A DNA stretch of 64,000 bases from Brenneria goodwinii (GCF_002291445.1 NZ_CP014137.1:1426001-1490000), one strand, 5' to 3'. Positions 26,263 through 35,115 are shown, numbered from the stretch's first letter. Notes: generated by a model not told the origin, from the sequence alone. A program made the numbers and translations.

Positions 26263-26568
26263 TTACTTTTCCGGTACGTAGATCATGCGTCCGTCATCGA
26301 GTCGGTAGGTGACTCCCGCTCTGGCGCCTTTCCCCTGACCGACTTCGCCGCTGGATTCGTAGCGCGTCAGTTCTTGTCCATCCTTGATGGTGATGCGCAT
26401 ATCTGCTTCACCCGCGTTTTCGATGACGACAACCTTGTTTTGGGCGTAGGGATTGAGCGGATTCTGCGCGATGACCACCATCAGAATACCGATGATGACC
26501 AGAAACAAATCGATCAGATTGACGACCGAGAGCATCGGGTCGTTATCATCGTCGTCCAAGAAACGCAT
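26263..26568 (-). CDS. DUF2149 family protein, ExbD-like (HmuV-type)
   Basis: A 101-residue membrane protein and the last gene of the operon. A short acidic cytoplasmic N-terminus (RFLDDDDNDPML) leads into one membrane segment (about residues 15-36) containing an Asp in VNLIDLFLVIIGILMVV. A small periplasmic domain follows. ExbD, TolR and MotB all share a single N-terminal helix with an essential Asp, so this looks like a minimal ExbD partner of the upstream ExbB-like protein (inference from layout). Its ATG overlaps the upstream stop by 1 nt (TGATG). The same pair ends the hmu cluster of Bacteroidota (HmuU-HmuV). Confidence 0.85.
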   Translation of the reverse strand: MRFLDDDDNDPMLSVVNLIDLFLVIIGILMVVIAQNPLNPYAQNKVVVIENAGEADMRITIKDGQELTRYESSGEVGQGKGARAGVTYRLDDGRMIYVPEK

Positions 26569-27053
26569 CAGGCTTGTTCCTCCTGCAGTTGCTCCAGTTG
26601 GCGCATATCCTGCAACAACCAGCGCCGGCGAATGGTCAGGATAAAGAAACAGATGCTCGCCGCCAGCAATGCAAGGATCACCGACGAAAAAGCGGCCACC
26701 ATGTTTTTGCCGACGGCGGCGGCGTCATTGTTGCCGAGCGCCAGCAGTGCGGGGCCCATCGGGATCATGGTGGCGATCAGGCCCAGCATGGGGGCGGTGC
26801 GCGAGATGATGCGTAGCCATTCCAGCCGCCGCATGATCCACAGTTCCAGATCGTCGCTGGCGGCGCCTTGCCGCGCATAGGCAAACAGCGCGCGCGGGTA
26901 GGTGTTTCGTCGGCGCTGCCAGGCCTCTACGGCAAAAGCGCCGAGCATCACCAGCGCGTAGGCCAGCGCGGCGGCGATCAGCGCCATTACCGGCGCCAGA
27001 AAAACGCGTGAGACGGCATAAAGTAACGTTTCGATTTCAGCAAATATGATCAT
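26568..27053 (-). CDS. MotA/TolQ/ExbB-type proton channel family protein (HmuU-type)
   Basis: A 161-residue inner-membrane protein with three hydrophobic segments (about residues 14-43, 85-108 and 118-142). The MotA/TolQ/ExbB signature is in the second (TAPMLGLIATMIPMGPALLA), and a charged cytoplasmic loop lies between the first and second. It is shorter than ExbB (about 240 aa). Proteins of this family form the pentameric, proton-driven stator that powers TonB, Tol or flagella. It starts 20 nt after the CobN-like gene and is translationally coupled to the DUF2149 gene, so it probably forms a dedicated motor for this operon and is not the cell's general ExbB. Confidence 0.88.
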   Translation of the reverse strand: MIIFAEIETLLYAVSRVFLAPVMALIAAALAYALVMLGAFAVEAWQRRRNTYPRALFAYARQGAASDDLELWIMRRLEWLRIISRTAPMLGLIATMIPMGPALLALGNNDAAAVGKNMVAAFSSVILALLAASICFFILTIRRRWLLQDMRQLEQLQEEQA

Positions 27054-27073
27054 GGCACTCTCTGGTCAATAGG

Positions 27074-30000
27074 TTATTCGGTTGTTCCTGACTGGCGGCG
27101 GTGGCTGGTGGCCTGCCACAGTCCGCCGCCGCAGATGAGCAGCAGCATTATCGCCAGCGCCCATATCGCATGGCTGTCGTCATGCCGGGGCGGTTCAACG
27201 GGTTCCAGCAACTGCCCCTGTACGGTCTGTAAGGCTGGTTCGACCGGTTCCTCATTCTCTGACTCGGCGGAGAGGGAAGGCGCCGCGTCGGCGGGCGGAG
27301 CGGCGGCCGTATCCAGTCCGAAGCCGTGCGCCATGTCGGCGATGAACCGGCGCGTCGTCTCGGCCCCGGCGTCGGTGCCGAACCTTTCCGCCAGTTCCTG
27401 CCAGCGCTGCGCCAGGTCGCGCCGGGTTTGTTCAGGGGCATCCCAATAGCCCTTGCGAATAGCCTCGGCCATGCGTTCGAGCATCTGCGCCTGCGCCGTC
27501 GGATTGTGTTGCTCGAACCATTCCCGGGTTCCCAGATCGCGGGTATCGGTCACGTAGGTGTCGAACAGCGCCTGCCACTGATCGTCACGTACGGTCGCGC
27601 TATCCGCCGCCTGCCAGCCGAACAGGTTGTTGGTGACGTTGAGCACCTGCAGCGTACCGGCGTAACCTTCCTGCTGCATGGCGTTGATCCACTGTGGGTT
27701 GAGGTAGCGGACGCGCATTTCGCTGGCGAGAAAACCAGCCAGACCGGTGGTTTTGACGTCCTGGCTGCGCAGGTCGGATATCAGCAGTTGCGGCGCCTGC
27801 CCGTCCAGATGGCGAATCGCCGCCGACAGGCCGCCCAGGAATTCAAACGGATGGTCGGTGGACAGCACGCCGTGCAGGCTGGATGAACGCGACATGATCG
27901 CCGCCTGCGCGCCACGCAGTTGTTCGGCCAACAGGTTAGACTGCGCCGACGCATCACCCCAGCCTTCGCTGCCGTAGGCATAGCGGCTGCTGGCGAGAAA
28001 CCGCCGCGCCAGTGCGGCATCGTCATTCCATTCGGTCGAGCGCTGCGCCAGTTCGGGCACGCCGGTGCCGTACTCGCCCGGCGCGTTGCTGAAAATACGA
28101 TAACGCGCCGCCGTCGCCGCCTCTTCGGCGGACATGCCTTCCTGTTGCAACGCCGCCGCGATACGGCGATTGTTCTCCGCGATGGGGTTATCCGGTTCGT
28201 CCAGCGTGGCCAGACGGGTTATCGCATCGTCCAGCAAGCGCATGAAACTGTCGAACTGGTCGCGGTATACGCCGGTGACTTGCACCACCACATCGGTGCG
28301 CGGCCGTCCCAATTCCGCGGTGGGAATGATCTCCAGCGCGGTAACGCGTCCGCTGGCATCCCAGACCGGGCGTAGCCCCAGTGAGTGCAGGATTTGCGCT
28401 TCGGTCACGCCCAGGTGGCGGATGGCCTCGGACGACCACAGGCTAAAGGCCAGCTTTTGCGGCCAGGCGCCATGGTGTTCGGCTTGAAAAGCCTGCACCA
28501 GTTGTTCATACGCCGTGGCGGCCGATGCGTAGGCGGAACGGGCCGGGATCTTATCGGCTTCAAACGCGTACAGGTTGCGGCCGCTTTGCACCTCGGGGTT
28601 GCGAATCGGATCGCCGCCGGCTCCCGGTGCTACGAATCGGCCCGCCAACGCGGCCAGCAACGCTGCGTTTTCCCGGGTGTCTCGCAGCCGGTTATCCAGT
28701 TCGCGGGCGCGCTCGGTAAAGGCCACCACGGCAGCAGGCAATGGCCTCGGCTCTGCGCCGGGCGACAGCATTTGGCGTACCGTCTGCCAGGCCGGATTAT
28801 CAGGAAGGGTGGCGCGATCGGCTGCGAACAGCTCTTCCCGATCTACGCCCAGCGCGGCGTAAAACGGCGCACCGAGTTGTTGCATGATGGTGCTGGCGCG
28901 ATGTTCATCATTTGCCGGCTGACCAAAGGTGTGCAGACCCAGCGGCATGGCGCTGCGTGCCAGTTCGTGCAACCAGTCGTGTAACTGCTGCAGAAAATTG
29001 TCGAAATCCTGCTCGATCTGCTGCGGCGTCCAGTCCAGATCTTCATGCAGATGTGCGGCGACAGCCGCTCTTTGGATCTGGCTGCGGACCTGCTCACGGA
29101 CCATACCTTCGTCGAGCTGCTGGTATTCATGGATCAGATGGTGCAGATCGCGCAACTGATCGTATAGTCCGGCCGGCGCGAAAGGTGGCGTCTGGTGGCT
29201 TATGGTCACGGCGCGGCCGCGCCGTTTGGCCTGAATCGCCTCGCCTACGTTGTCCTGAATGTAGGGATAGAATACCGGCAGGCTACCCGCCGCCAGCCAG
29301 GGATAGTCGCTGGCGCTCAGCCCCCGATCCTTGCCTGGCAGCCATTCCTGTGTGCCGTGGGTGCCCAGATGGATCAGCGCATGGGCGGCGTATTGCTGCT
29401 GTAGGTACAGGTAAGCGGCCATGTAGAGGTGGTCGGGGGGGCTGGCGGTGTCATGGTAGTGTTCATGGGGAGCGCCATGACGCGGCATCTGCGGCATCAC
29501 CAGTAAATTTCCGCGCTGCCAGCGCGGGATAACGAAATAGCGCCGGCCAGCAATTTCGCGTATGGCGCGGTGTCGTTCAGGGGGACCGGCGTGACGCAGT
29601 TCGCTCCGTCGTTGCGCGGGCAAACCGGCCAGCCAGCGTTCGTAGTCGTCCAGCGGGTACAGTCCGGCCAGGTTCTCGGCCAGCAGCGTGTCCAGCGGGA
29701 CTTTACCGTACAGGGCTTCCAACATGCGCTGTCCCGTTGCGATGACCTGATCTTCGCTGACCGGGGCGCCCACCGAGTAACCTTCGGCGTTTAATGCCTG
29801 CTGAATGGAGATGATGCTGCGCGGGATGTTCAGGTTCGACGCGCCCAGATTTTTCTCGCCGGCCGGATAGTTCCAGAACATCAACGCCAGCCTCTTGTCG
29901 GGAGGTGGGGTGTGACGCAGCGCAATCAGGCTTTGCAACTTGGCGATCAGCGCGTCGGCCTGTTCGGGCAACAGTTCTTCCTTGCCCGCCGTTGTTGCGG

Positions 30001-31006
30001 ACAGCACCAGCGGATCGCTGATGCCCCAGCCCTCGGGCGCGGCCAGAAATACGGCGGTAGTCCGGGGGGCGATGCCGCTCACGGCGGCAGGCCAGTCGGC
30101 GGCGTTGCCTTCACGGAAGCGCAAGGTCTGGATCACCGGAACGTCGAGCGCCAGAAAGTCGCGGCTGCGCGCCGCGCCGTTATGCATATGGGTGAGGTTC
30201 ACCAGAATGTCCACCTGTCCGGGCGCGAGGATACCCGCCAGACCGTCTGGCTCGGCCGCATCGGCCCAGAAGACGATGGGTTGCAGACCTGCGGCTTCAG
30301 TACGTTTGATCAGCTCATCTACTTCATGGGTGATGCCGTCAGCCACCACGCTGCGGGCGATCAGAAAGGCCACTCGGCCGCCGGGAGACTGCCGCGTGGC
30401 CGCCTCGGCGCTCGGGTGCGCCGAATACCAGACGAGGTAGCTATCCAGATGGTCAAAGACGCGAGGCGCGCGTGGATGCCAGAAGCCGGTGGCGGGCAGA
30501 TGCTCCGGGGGGGCGAGCAGGTGCGGCGGCGGTTCCGCGCCTGCGTGCAGGGTTTTGACCAGCGCAAAAAAACGGCGGAAATTGTTTTCGCCGCCCGCGC
30601 TATAAAGCTCGGCCAGCGTGTTGCCGTACGGATGCGGAAGGCGTTCCGATATGGAACCGCCGACGCCGACCGTCAGACGAGGCGTGTTGGCATAGCCGGA
30701 CGACTGCGCCAGACGTTGCGTGACCATCGTGCGATCGTTTGGGCGCGGCACATCCAGTACGACGAGCGTTACGGGATCGCCCTCATGCCGCAGCGCGTCT
30801 GGCGAACGGTTCCCGACGTCCAGATGCCGCAACTCCACCCCTTCCTGTGCGGCGAAGGCCCGCAGGTGACGGAATTTCTCGGCCGATACGAAATCGTTGT
30901 GCAGCACCTGTACCAGCGGCTTCCCGCCCGCCCGGGCCGGCGATAGTCCCGGCAGGCACAGCAACAGGCAGCAAAGCGCCGCCTGAAACAGATGAAAATT
31001 CGGCAT
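27074..31006 (-). CDS. CobN-like protein, exported and membrane-anchored (HmuS-type)
   Basis: A 1310-residue member of the CobN/magnesium-chelatase H-subunit superfamily. Classical CobN is the large cytoplasmic subunit of the ATP-dependent cobaltochelatase. This one differs: it begins with a signal peptide (about residues 1-26, ALCCLLLCLPGLSPARA) and ends, after a Pro/Glu-rich linker, with a membrane helix (about 1280-1299) and a basic tail. The body is therefore periplasmic. Typical CobN segments are present (HLGTHGTQEWLPGKDRGLSA, GEYGTGVPELAQRSTEWND). No CobS/CobT or ChlI/ChlD ATPase is nearby. It overlaps the receptor stop by 1 nt and precedes an ExbB/ExbD-like pair. The HmuS protein of Bacteroidota, reported as a haem dechelatase, has the same context. 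Its substrate here is unproven. Confidence 0.9.
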   Translation of the reverse strand: MPNFHLFQAALCCLLLCLPGLSPARAGGKPLVQVLHNDFVSAEKFRHLRAFAAQEGVELRHLDVGNRSPDALRHEGDPVTLVVLDVPRPNDRTMVTQRLAQSSGYANTPRLTVGVGGSISERLPHPYGNTLAELYSAGGENNFRRFFALVKTLHAGAEPPPHLLAPPEHLPATGFWHPRAPRVFDHLDSYLVWYSAHPSAEAATRQSPGGRVAFLIARSVVADGITHEVDELIKRTEAAGLQPIVFWADAAEPDGLAGILAPGQVDILVNLTHMHNGAARSRDFLALDVPVIQTLRFREGNAADWPAAVSGIAPRTTAVFLAAPEGWGISDPLVLSATTAGKEELLPEQADALIAKLQSLIALRHTPPPDKRLALMFWNYPAGEKNLGASNLNIPRSIISIQQALNAEGYSVGAPVSEDQVIATGQRMLEALYGKVPLDTLLAENLAGLYPLDDYERWLAGLPAQRRSELRHAGPPERHRAIREIAGRRYFVIPRWQRGNLLVMPQMPRHGAPHEHYHDTASPPDHLYMAAYLYLQQQYAAHALIHLGTHGTQEWLPGKDRGLSASDYPWLAAGSLPVFYPYIQDNVGEAIQAKRRGRAVTISHQTPPFAPAGLYDQLRDLHHLIHEYQQLDEGMVREQVRSQIQRAAVAAHLHEDLDWTPQQIEQDFDNFLQQLHDWLHELARSAMPLGLHTFGQPANDEHRASTIMQQLGAPFYAALGVDREELFAADRATLPDNPAWQTVRQMLSPGAEPRPLPAAVVAFTERARELDNRLRDTRENAALLAALAGRFVAPGAGGDPIRNPEVQSGRNLYAFEADKIPARSAYASAATAYEQLVQAFQAEHHGAWPQKLAFSLWSSEAIRHLGVTEAQILHSLGLRPVWDASGRVTALEIIPTAELGRPRTDVVVQVTGVYRDQFDSFMRLLDDAITRLATLDEPDNPIAENNRRIAAALQQEGMSAEEAATAARYRIFSNAPGEYGTGVPELAQRSTEWNDDAALARRFLASSRYAYGSEGWGDASAQSNLLAEQLRGAQAAIMSRSSSLHGVLSTDHPFEFLGGLSAAIRHLDGQAPQLLISDLRSQDVKTTGLAGFLASEMRVRYLNPQWINAMQQEGYAGTLQVLNVTNNLFGWQAADSATVRDDQWQALFDTYVTDTRDLGTREWFEQHNPTAQAQMLERMAEAIRKGYWDAPEQTRRDLAQRWQELAERFGTDAGAETTRRFIADMAHGFGLDTAAAPPADAAPSLSAESENEEPVEPALQTVQGQLLEPVEPPRHDDSHAIWALAIMLLLICGGGLWQATSHRRQSGTTE

Positions 31007-32991
31007 CAGAACCTCGCTGTCAGCCCGGCGAAATAACGTCGCCCTTCGTCCGCCCGGCCATATACGCTGGCATCGTCATTGGCCAACCGCTTGTCCGTCA
31101 GATTCTCAATGCCGGTGAGCAGCGTAAGGTTGCGGTTCAGATCGTAGTCCACATACCAGTGCAACAGGGTATAACCGGGACGATCGCGCTCGGTGGCCGA
31201 GCGGTATTGCGAGCCGACGTATTCGGCCCGCACGCGGGTGGAAAGCTGCGTCGTCGGCAGCGCCCATGTCAGCGTGGCGTTGGCGCGATGGCGGGAGCGA
31301 TCGGCCAGCCGTTCATCCGTCGTCCGGTCGTGGGCGTCCAGATAGGTGTAGTTGGCATCCAACCGCCACTGCGGCGATAGTTCTACTCCGGCGGTTAGCT
31401 CCAATCCCTGCAACCGCGCTCTGGCGACATTTTCGTATTCCAGGCAGACACGGCCGCTTTCATAGCAGGTGGGCTGGCGTACCGTCTCGATCAGGTTTTT
31501 GACATCGTTGTGGAATACGGTGGCGCTGGCCGACCAGATATCCCGTTCGTAGACCGCGCCCAGTTCGAAGGACTGGTTGGTTTCGGGTTGCAGATTGGGA
31601 TTGCCGCGAATGATGCCGCGTCCGCCCATGGCCGCCCGTGACTCGTACTCCGGGGATAATTGCTTGAGCGAGGGCGCCTTGAAGCCCCGTCCGGTGCCGG
31701 CCTTTAAGGTCAGCGTATCACTGGGATGGAACAGCAGATAGGCGCGGGGGCTGGTTTCCCAGCCGAAATCTTCATGGCGATCGAAACGGCTGCCCAGTAC
31801 CAGTTCCCAACGATCCCCCAGAAAGATCTCATCCTGGGCGAACAGGGCGTAGTGTGTCTGGGCTTTCTTGCCGGCCCGGTTGATGCTCGGATCTTCCAGA
31901 CTTTCCCGCCGGGTTTCCAGGCCAAAGGTCAGCTTCTGGGCATCGCCCGCTGTGAAACCAGCCCGGCCGTCAAGCACGGTATCGGTGAAACGGTTAGGTC
32001 CGGTCGCGTCGCCGCCGTCGCTGCGCCAGGCTTTCCGATCCAGCGTACTGCGGTACAACCTGATCTGGCTGTTGCCCCAGTCCCACTCGCCGGCATGGGT
32101 GGCCGAGTAGCGGCGGCGCTGAACGTCGTTTCCGGCCTGATAGATTGCGTCGCCTGTTCCGCTACGCACGCCTTCCAGCGACTCGTTGCCCGCATCCATG
32201 GACAGATCGATGCGTTGGCGCGGATCTGGCGTCCAGGTCAGGCCGATGTGTCCCGTTGTGGCGCGTTGCCGGTCGAGCGCGGTCAGCGTGGCGTCATCGG
32301 CGTCGCGCAACGCGGCGCGGCGTCGGTATTCTCCCCAGGCGTTCAGGCCCAGAATACCGGGGACCAGCGGTCCGCCGAGATAAAAGCCGTTCTTGTATTG
32401 ATCGCCGTCCAGACCGTGATCGTTGACCATGCCATAGCTGCTGAAAGATCCCTGCCAGCGATCGGTCGCCGAACGGGTGATAACGTTGACGACGCCGCCC
32501 AGAGCCTCGGAACCGTACAGGGATGATATCGGGCCGCGTATCACTTCCACCCGTTCGATGGCTTCCGTGGGCACCCAGCCGAGCTCGAAATCAGAGTGGG
32601 CGATGGCCGACGCGGACGAATTGATACGCTGTCCGTCAATCAACATTAGCGTATGTTCGGCATCCATACCGCGAATCGAGATGCCGCGCCGTCCCAGACC
32701 GACGCTCTCAGGAGCGATACCGACGGAGTCCCTGACCGCGTCGGTCAGATCGTTGACCGGATGTCGGCGCAAATCGTCGCCGTTAATGGCGGAAACGCTG
32801 GCGGGCGCGTCGGCGACGCTACGTGCCGAGGTGGTGGCGGTGACCACGATATCCGCCGTCGGTTCGGCATTGAGGGACTGTGAGCCTGTTCGGGCGCGCC
32901 GTTCCAAATCCGCTTCTTCCGCACGGACGCCGTCGCCGAGCGACGTCAATGCAAGCAGGCAGGCCGCAACTGCTTTACGTTTTGTGTTCAT
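31006..32991 (-). CDS. TonB-dependent outer membrane receptor
   Basis: A 661-residue receptor with a signal peptide (about 1-24) and TonB box DIVVTAT (47-53). The plug domain has IRGMDAEHTLMLIDGQRINS and IERVEVIRGPISSLYGSEAL followed by GGVVNVIT. A 22-strand-type barrel ends in the aromatic residue Phe (LTARF). The FKAP motif and NPNLQPE box resemble the FRAP/NPNL boxes of haem and catecholate receptors, but no His lies between them, unlike proven haem receptors of that type. CirA-like siderophore receptors share the same layout. It is the first gene of the operon, with a Zur-like palindrome about 190 bp upstream. Cargo is unknown: metallophore, haem or cobalamin-like. Confidence 0.93.
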   Translation of the reverse strand: MNTKRKAVAACLLALTSLGDGVRAEEADLERRARTGSQSLNAEPTADIVVTATTSARSVADAPASVSAINGDDLRRHPVNDLTDAVRDSVGIAPESVGLGRRGISIRGMDAEHTLMLIDGQRINSSASAIAHSDFELGWVPTEAIERVEVIRGPISSLYGSEALGGVVNVITRSATDRWQGSFSSYGMVNDHGLDGDQYKNGFYLGGPLVPGILGLNAWGEYRRRAALRDADDATLTALDRQRATTGHIGLTWTPDPRQRIDLSMDAGNESLEGVRSGTGDAIYQAGNDVQRRRYSATHAGEWDWGNSQIRLYRSTLDRKAWRSDGGDATGPNRFTDTVLDGRAGFTAGDAQKLTFGLETRRESLEDPSINRAGKKAQTHYALFAQDEIFLGDRWELVLGSRFDRHEDFGWETSPRAYLLFHPSDTLTLKAGTGRGFKAPSLKQLSPEYESRAAMGGRGIIRGNPNLQPETNQSFELGAVYERDIWSASATVFHNDVKNLIETVRQPTCYESGRVCLEYENVARARLQGLELTAGVELSPQWRLDANYTYLDAHDRTTDERLADRSRHRANATLTWALPTTQLSTRVRAEYVGSQYRSATERDRPGYTLLHWYVDYDLNRNLTLLTGIENLTDKRLANDDASVYGRADEGRRYFAGLTARF

Positions 32992-33178
32992 CGTTCAATT
33001 CCCTGGTTTCATTACACCATGTCAATTTTCATCCGTACCGGTGGTACAAGATTGGCGAACCGCCATCTGGTGTGCTGCACCGGAGCAAATCAGAGACAGA
33101 CTTTGCTGCACGCGTCAGTTGTCATCTGGTTGGTCGCGCCTTTGCCGCCACAACAGACGGATGTGATTTTTTTAAGTA

Positions 33179-33200
33179 TTGTTATGTTATAACATAACAA
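33179..33200. promoter_or_regulatory. Perfect 22-bp palindrome, Zur-type operator candidate
   Basis: The core GTTATGTTATAACATAAC (33181-33198) is fully self-complementary and the symmetry extends two bases on each side. It is made of TGTTAT/ATAACA half-sites as in Zur boxes, although the spacing differs from the E. coli Zur consensus and is closer to the types seen in other proteobacteria. It lies 188 bp upstream of the receptor ATG, within AT-rich DNA that could hold the promoter. A Fur-family regulator, Zur most likely, would make the operon respond to metal shortage (inference). Confidence 0.6.
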
Positions 33201-33473
33201 ATGCAAGCAACTTTGCAAAACGACCCCGACATGGACGATCTCTACGTGGATGTTGAGAGCACATTTAGAGGGGCTGCAGATGTGTGGGCGACCTGGAACA
33301 ACCCATTTCCAGAATGGTTCTGACCGATCACCGTGCCCCGTGTGAACGGGGACATTTCTTCATTGCAAATGGAGTTAAAAGTCGTGATTCGGGTGGACTT
33401 CAATGGAACGAGGACGGGCCTTCCCAAAGACTAGCGGACTTTAAATATTAATAGATGTCAGCGGGATAAGAAA
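33201..33473. other. Intergenic region between the CobN-type operon and tRNA-Val
   Basis: About 270 bp with no gene and no insertion sequence I recognise. A small hairpin CCCCGT/ACGGGG (33336-33341 with 33346-33351) is the only structure. Confidence 0.35.
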
Positions 33474-33550
33474 TGGTGCGTTCTAATGGACTCGAACCAT
33501 CGACCCCCACCATGTCAAGGTGGTGCTCTAACCAACTGAGCTAAGAACGC
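33474..33550 (-). tRNA. tRNA-Val (anticodon GAC)
   Basis: The minus strand reads a complete 77-nt cloverleaf: acceptor GCGTTCT with AGAACGC, D-arm AGCTCAGTTGGTTAGAGC, anticodon arm CCACC-TTGACAT-GGTGG with GAC at 33516-33514, T-loop GTTCGAGTC, and an encoded CCA end (33476-33474). GAC reads Val codons GUC and GUU. E. coli carries two such genes (valV, valW) in tandem next to mdtK. Only one is present here, in the same place. Confidence 0.97.
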
Positions 33551-33741
33551 ATTAGGAGAGTAAACAACGTAAAGTCAGACGTTCTGCCTGACAGCGGGGA
33601 CGAATATTAACGGGCGCTATCGCTGCTGGCAAGGGGAAACATGCAAATTTGTGCCCTTGTCCGGTGCGATTGCTGCGCTTCTATTCATCCCGCTGTTTTT
33701 TCATCCGGTTATCGCCATCCATGGCGCCTGGCCGTGTGCAA

Positions 33742-35115
33742 TCAATGCGTTGACCGAGACAAAATCAGCGCGGCCGGTTGGCGCTGAACCCAGCGAATAC
33801 GTGCGACCATCATGACGGCGGAAGCCGTTAAGCCAATGATAAATCCGCACCAAAAACCGGCCGGCCCCATGCGCGGGACAATATAATCGGTTAATGCCAG
33901 CAGGTAGCCGCTGGGAAGTCCCAGTATCCAATAAGCGACGAAGGTAATATAGAAGATTGAGCGGGTATCTTTATAACCACGCAGTACGCCGCTGCCGATG
34001 GTTTGTATGGCATCGGAGATTTGGTACACAGCAGCCAGCAACATTAACTGTGACGCCATCGCCACGACGGCCGGATCCTTGTTGTAGAGCAGGGCGATGG
34101 GTTCGCGTAGCTGGATGGTGAAAATAGCAGTGCAGAATGCTATTACCACGCCGCTGACTATTCCCGTATAGGCGGCGACGCGCGCGTTGTCCACTGAGCC
34201 TTCCCCCAGACGGTGGCCGACCCGTATGGTGGTTGCAATACCCACGGAAAGCGGCAGCACGAACATCAGCGAACTAAAGTTAAGCGCAATCTGATGGCCG
34301 GCGACATCAACCACGCCAAGCGGCAGCACCAGTAACGCCACGACGGCAAACAGCGTCACCTCAAAAAGCAGCGCCAGCGCTACCGGCAGGCCGAGGCCGA
34401 ACAAACGCTTCAACGCCGGCCAATCCGGTTTGAATCCGGCCTGCTGCGGTTTGATGTCCCGCCGCCAGGCGGCGCGTTTGCTATAGGTCGCCAGCAGCAA
34501 GAACATAGCCCAATAAACCGAGGCGGTCGCAACGCCGCAGCCAACCCCGCCCAACTCAGGCAGGCCGAACTTGCCGTGGATAAAGATGTAGTTGATCGGA
34601 ATGTTAATCAGTAAACCGATGAAACCGATGATCATCCCCGGCTTGGTTTTCGACAATCCTTCGCACTGGCCGCGTAACACCTGATAGAACAGATACCCCG
34701 GTACACCCCAAAGAAGCGCGTGCAAATAGCCAATGGCCTTTTCGACCAGGGCAGGCGAGTCATCATTCATCAGACGGATAATATGCCCGCCCTGATACAG
34801 CGCCAGCATCGTCACCAGGGAAACCACCAAAGCCAGAAAGAAAGACTGCTGCACCTGATGCGCGATACGATCGCGGCGTCCTGCGCCATTTAACTGGGCG
34901 ACGACCGGGACAAGCGCCAGCAGCAAGCCATGGCCAAAAAGAATGGCGGGTAGCCAGATTGAAGTGCCGATAGCGACGGCTGCCATATCCGTAGCGCTAT
35001 ATGCGCCGGCCATGATGGTATCAACCACCCCCATGGACGTTTGAGACACTTGCGCAATAATGACGGGGATAGCGAGCGCTAATAATTTTCGCGCTTCTGA
35101 CAGATACTTTTGCAC
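33742..35115 (-). CDS. mdtK: MATE-family multidrug efflux pump
   Basis: A cation-driven exporter of the multidrug and toxic compound extrusion family (NorM/MdtK), with 12 membrane helices in two repeats. It matches E. coli MdtK along its length: KLLALAIPVIIAQVSQTSMG, TDMAAVAIGTSIWLPAILFG, GVGCGVATASVYW, VDVAGHQIALNFSSLMFVLP and GSGVLRGYKDTRSIFYITF. I place the start at the GTG at 35115, which gives (M)QKYLSEARK and 457 residues, identical in length to the E. coli protein. A GTG two codons earlier has worse ribosome-site spacing. Substrates in the family include fluoroquinolones and cationic dyes. Confidence 0.96.
   Translation of the reverse strand: MQKYLSEARKLLALAIPVIIAQVSQTSMGVVDTIMAGAYSATDMAAVAIGTSIWLPAILFGHGLLLALVPVVAQLNGAGRRDRIAHQVQQSFFLALVVSLVTMLALYQGGHIIRLMNDDSPALVEKAIGYLHALLWGVPGYLFYQVLRGQCEGLSKTKPGMIIGFIGLLINIPINYIFIHGKFGLPELGGVGCGVATASVYWAMFLLLATYSKRAAWRRDIKPQQAGFKPDWPALKRLFGLGLPVALALLFEVTLFAVVALLVLPLGVVDVAGHQIALNFSSLMFVLPLSVGIATTIRVGHRLGEGSVDNARVAAYTGIVSGVVIAFCTAIFTIQLREPIALLYNKDPAVVAMASQLMLLAAVYQISDAIQTIGSGVLRGYKDTRSIFYITFVAYWILGLPSGYLLALTDYIVPRMGPAGFWCGFIIGLTASAVMMVARIRWVQRQPAALILSRSTH

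Noticed and set aside
27074..31006. Calling the large protein a cobaltochelatase subunit of vitamin B12 synthesis
   Set aside because: No cob/cbi genes or CobS/CobT are near, the protein is exported and anchored, and the neighbours are uptake and motor genes.
32992..33180. Cobalamin riboswitch in the receptor leader
   Set aside because: I looked for the conserved B12 box and its flanking helices on the minus strand and did not find them. This also weakens a pure B12-uptake reading of the operon.
33201..33473. Insertion-sequence remnant next to tRNA-Val, or tRNA-linked attachment site
   Set aside because: No transposase or integrase frame, no terminal repeats, and no repeat of the tRNA 3' end elsewhere that I can see.
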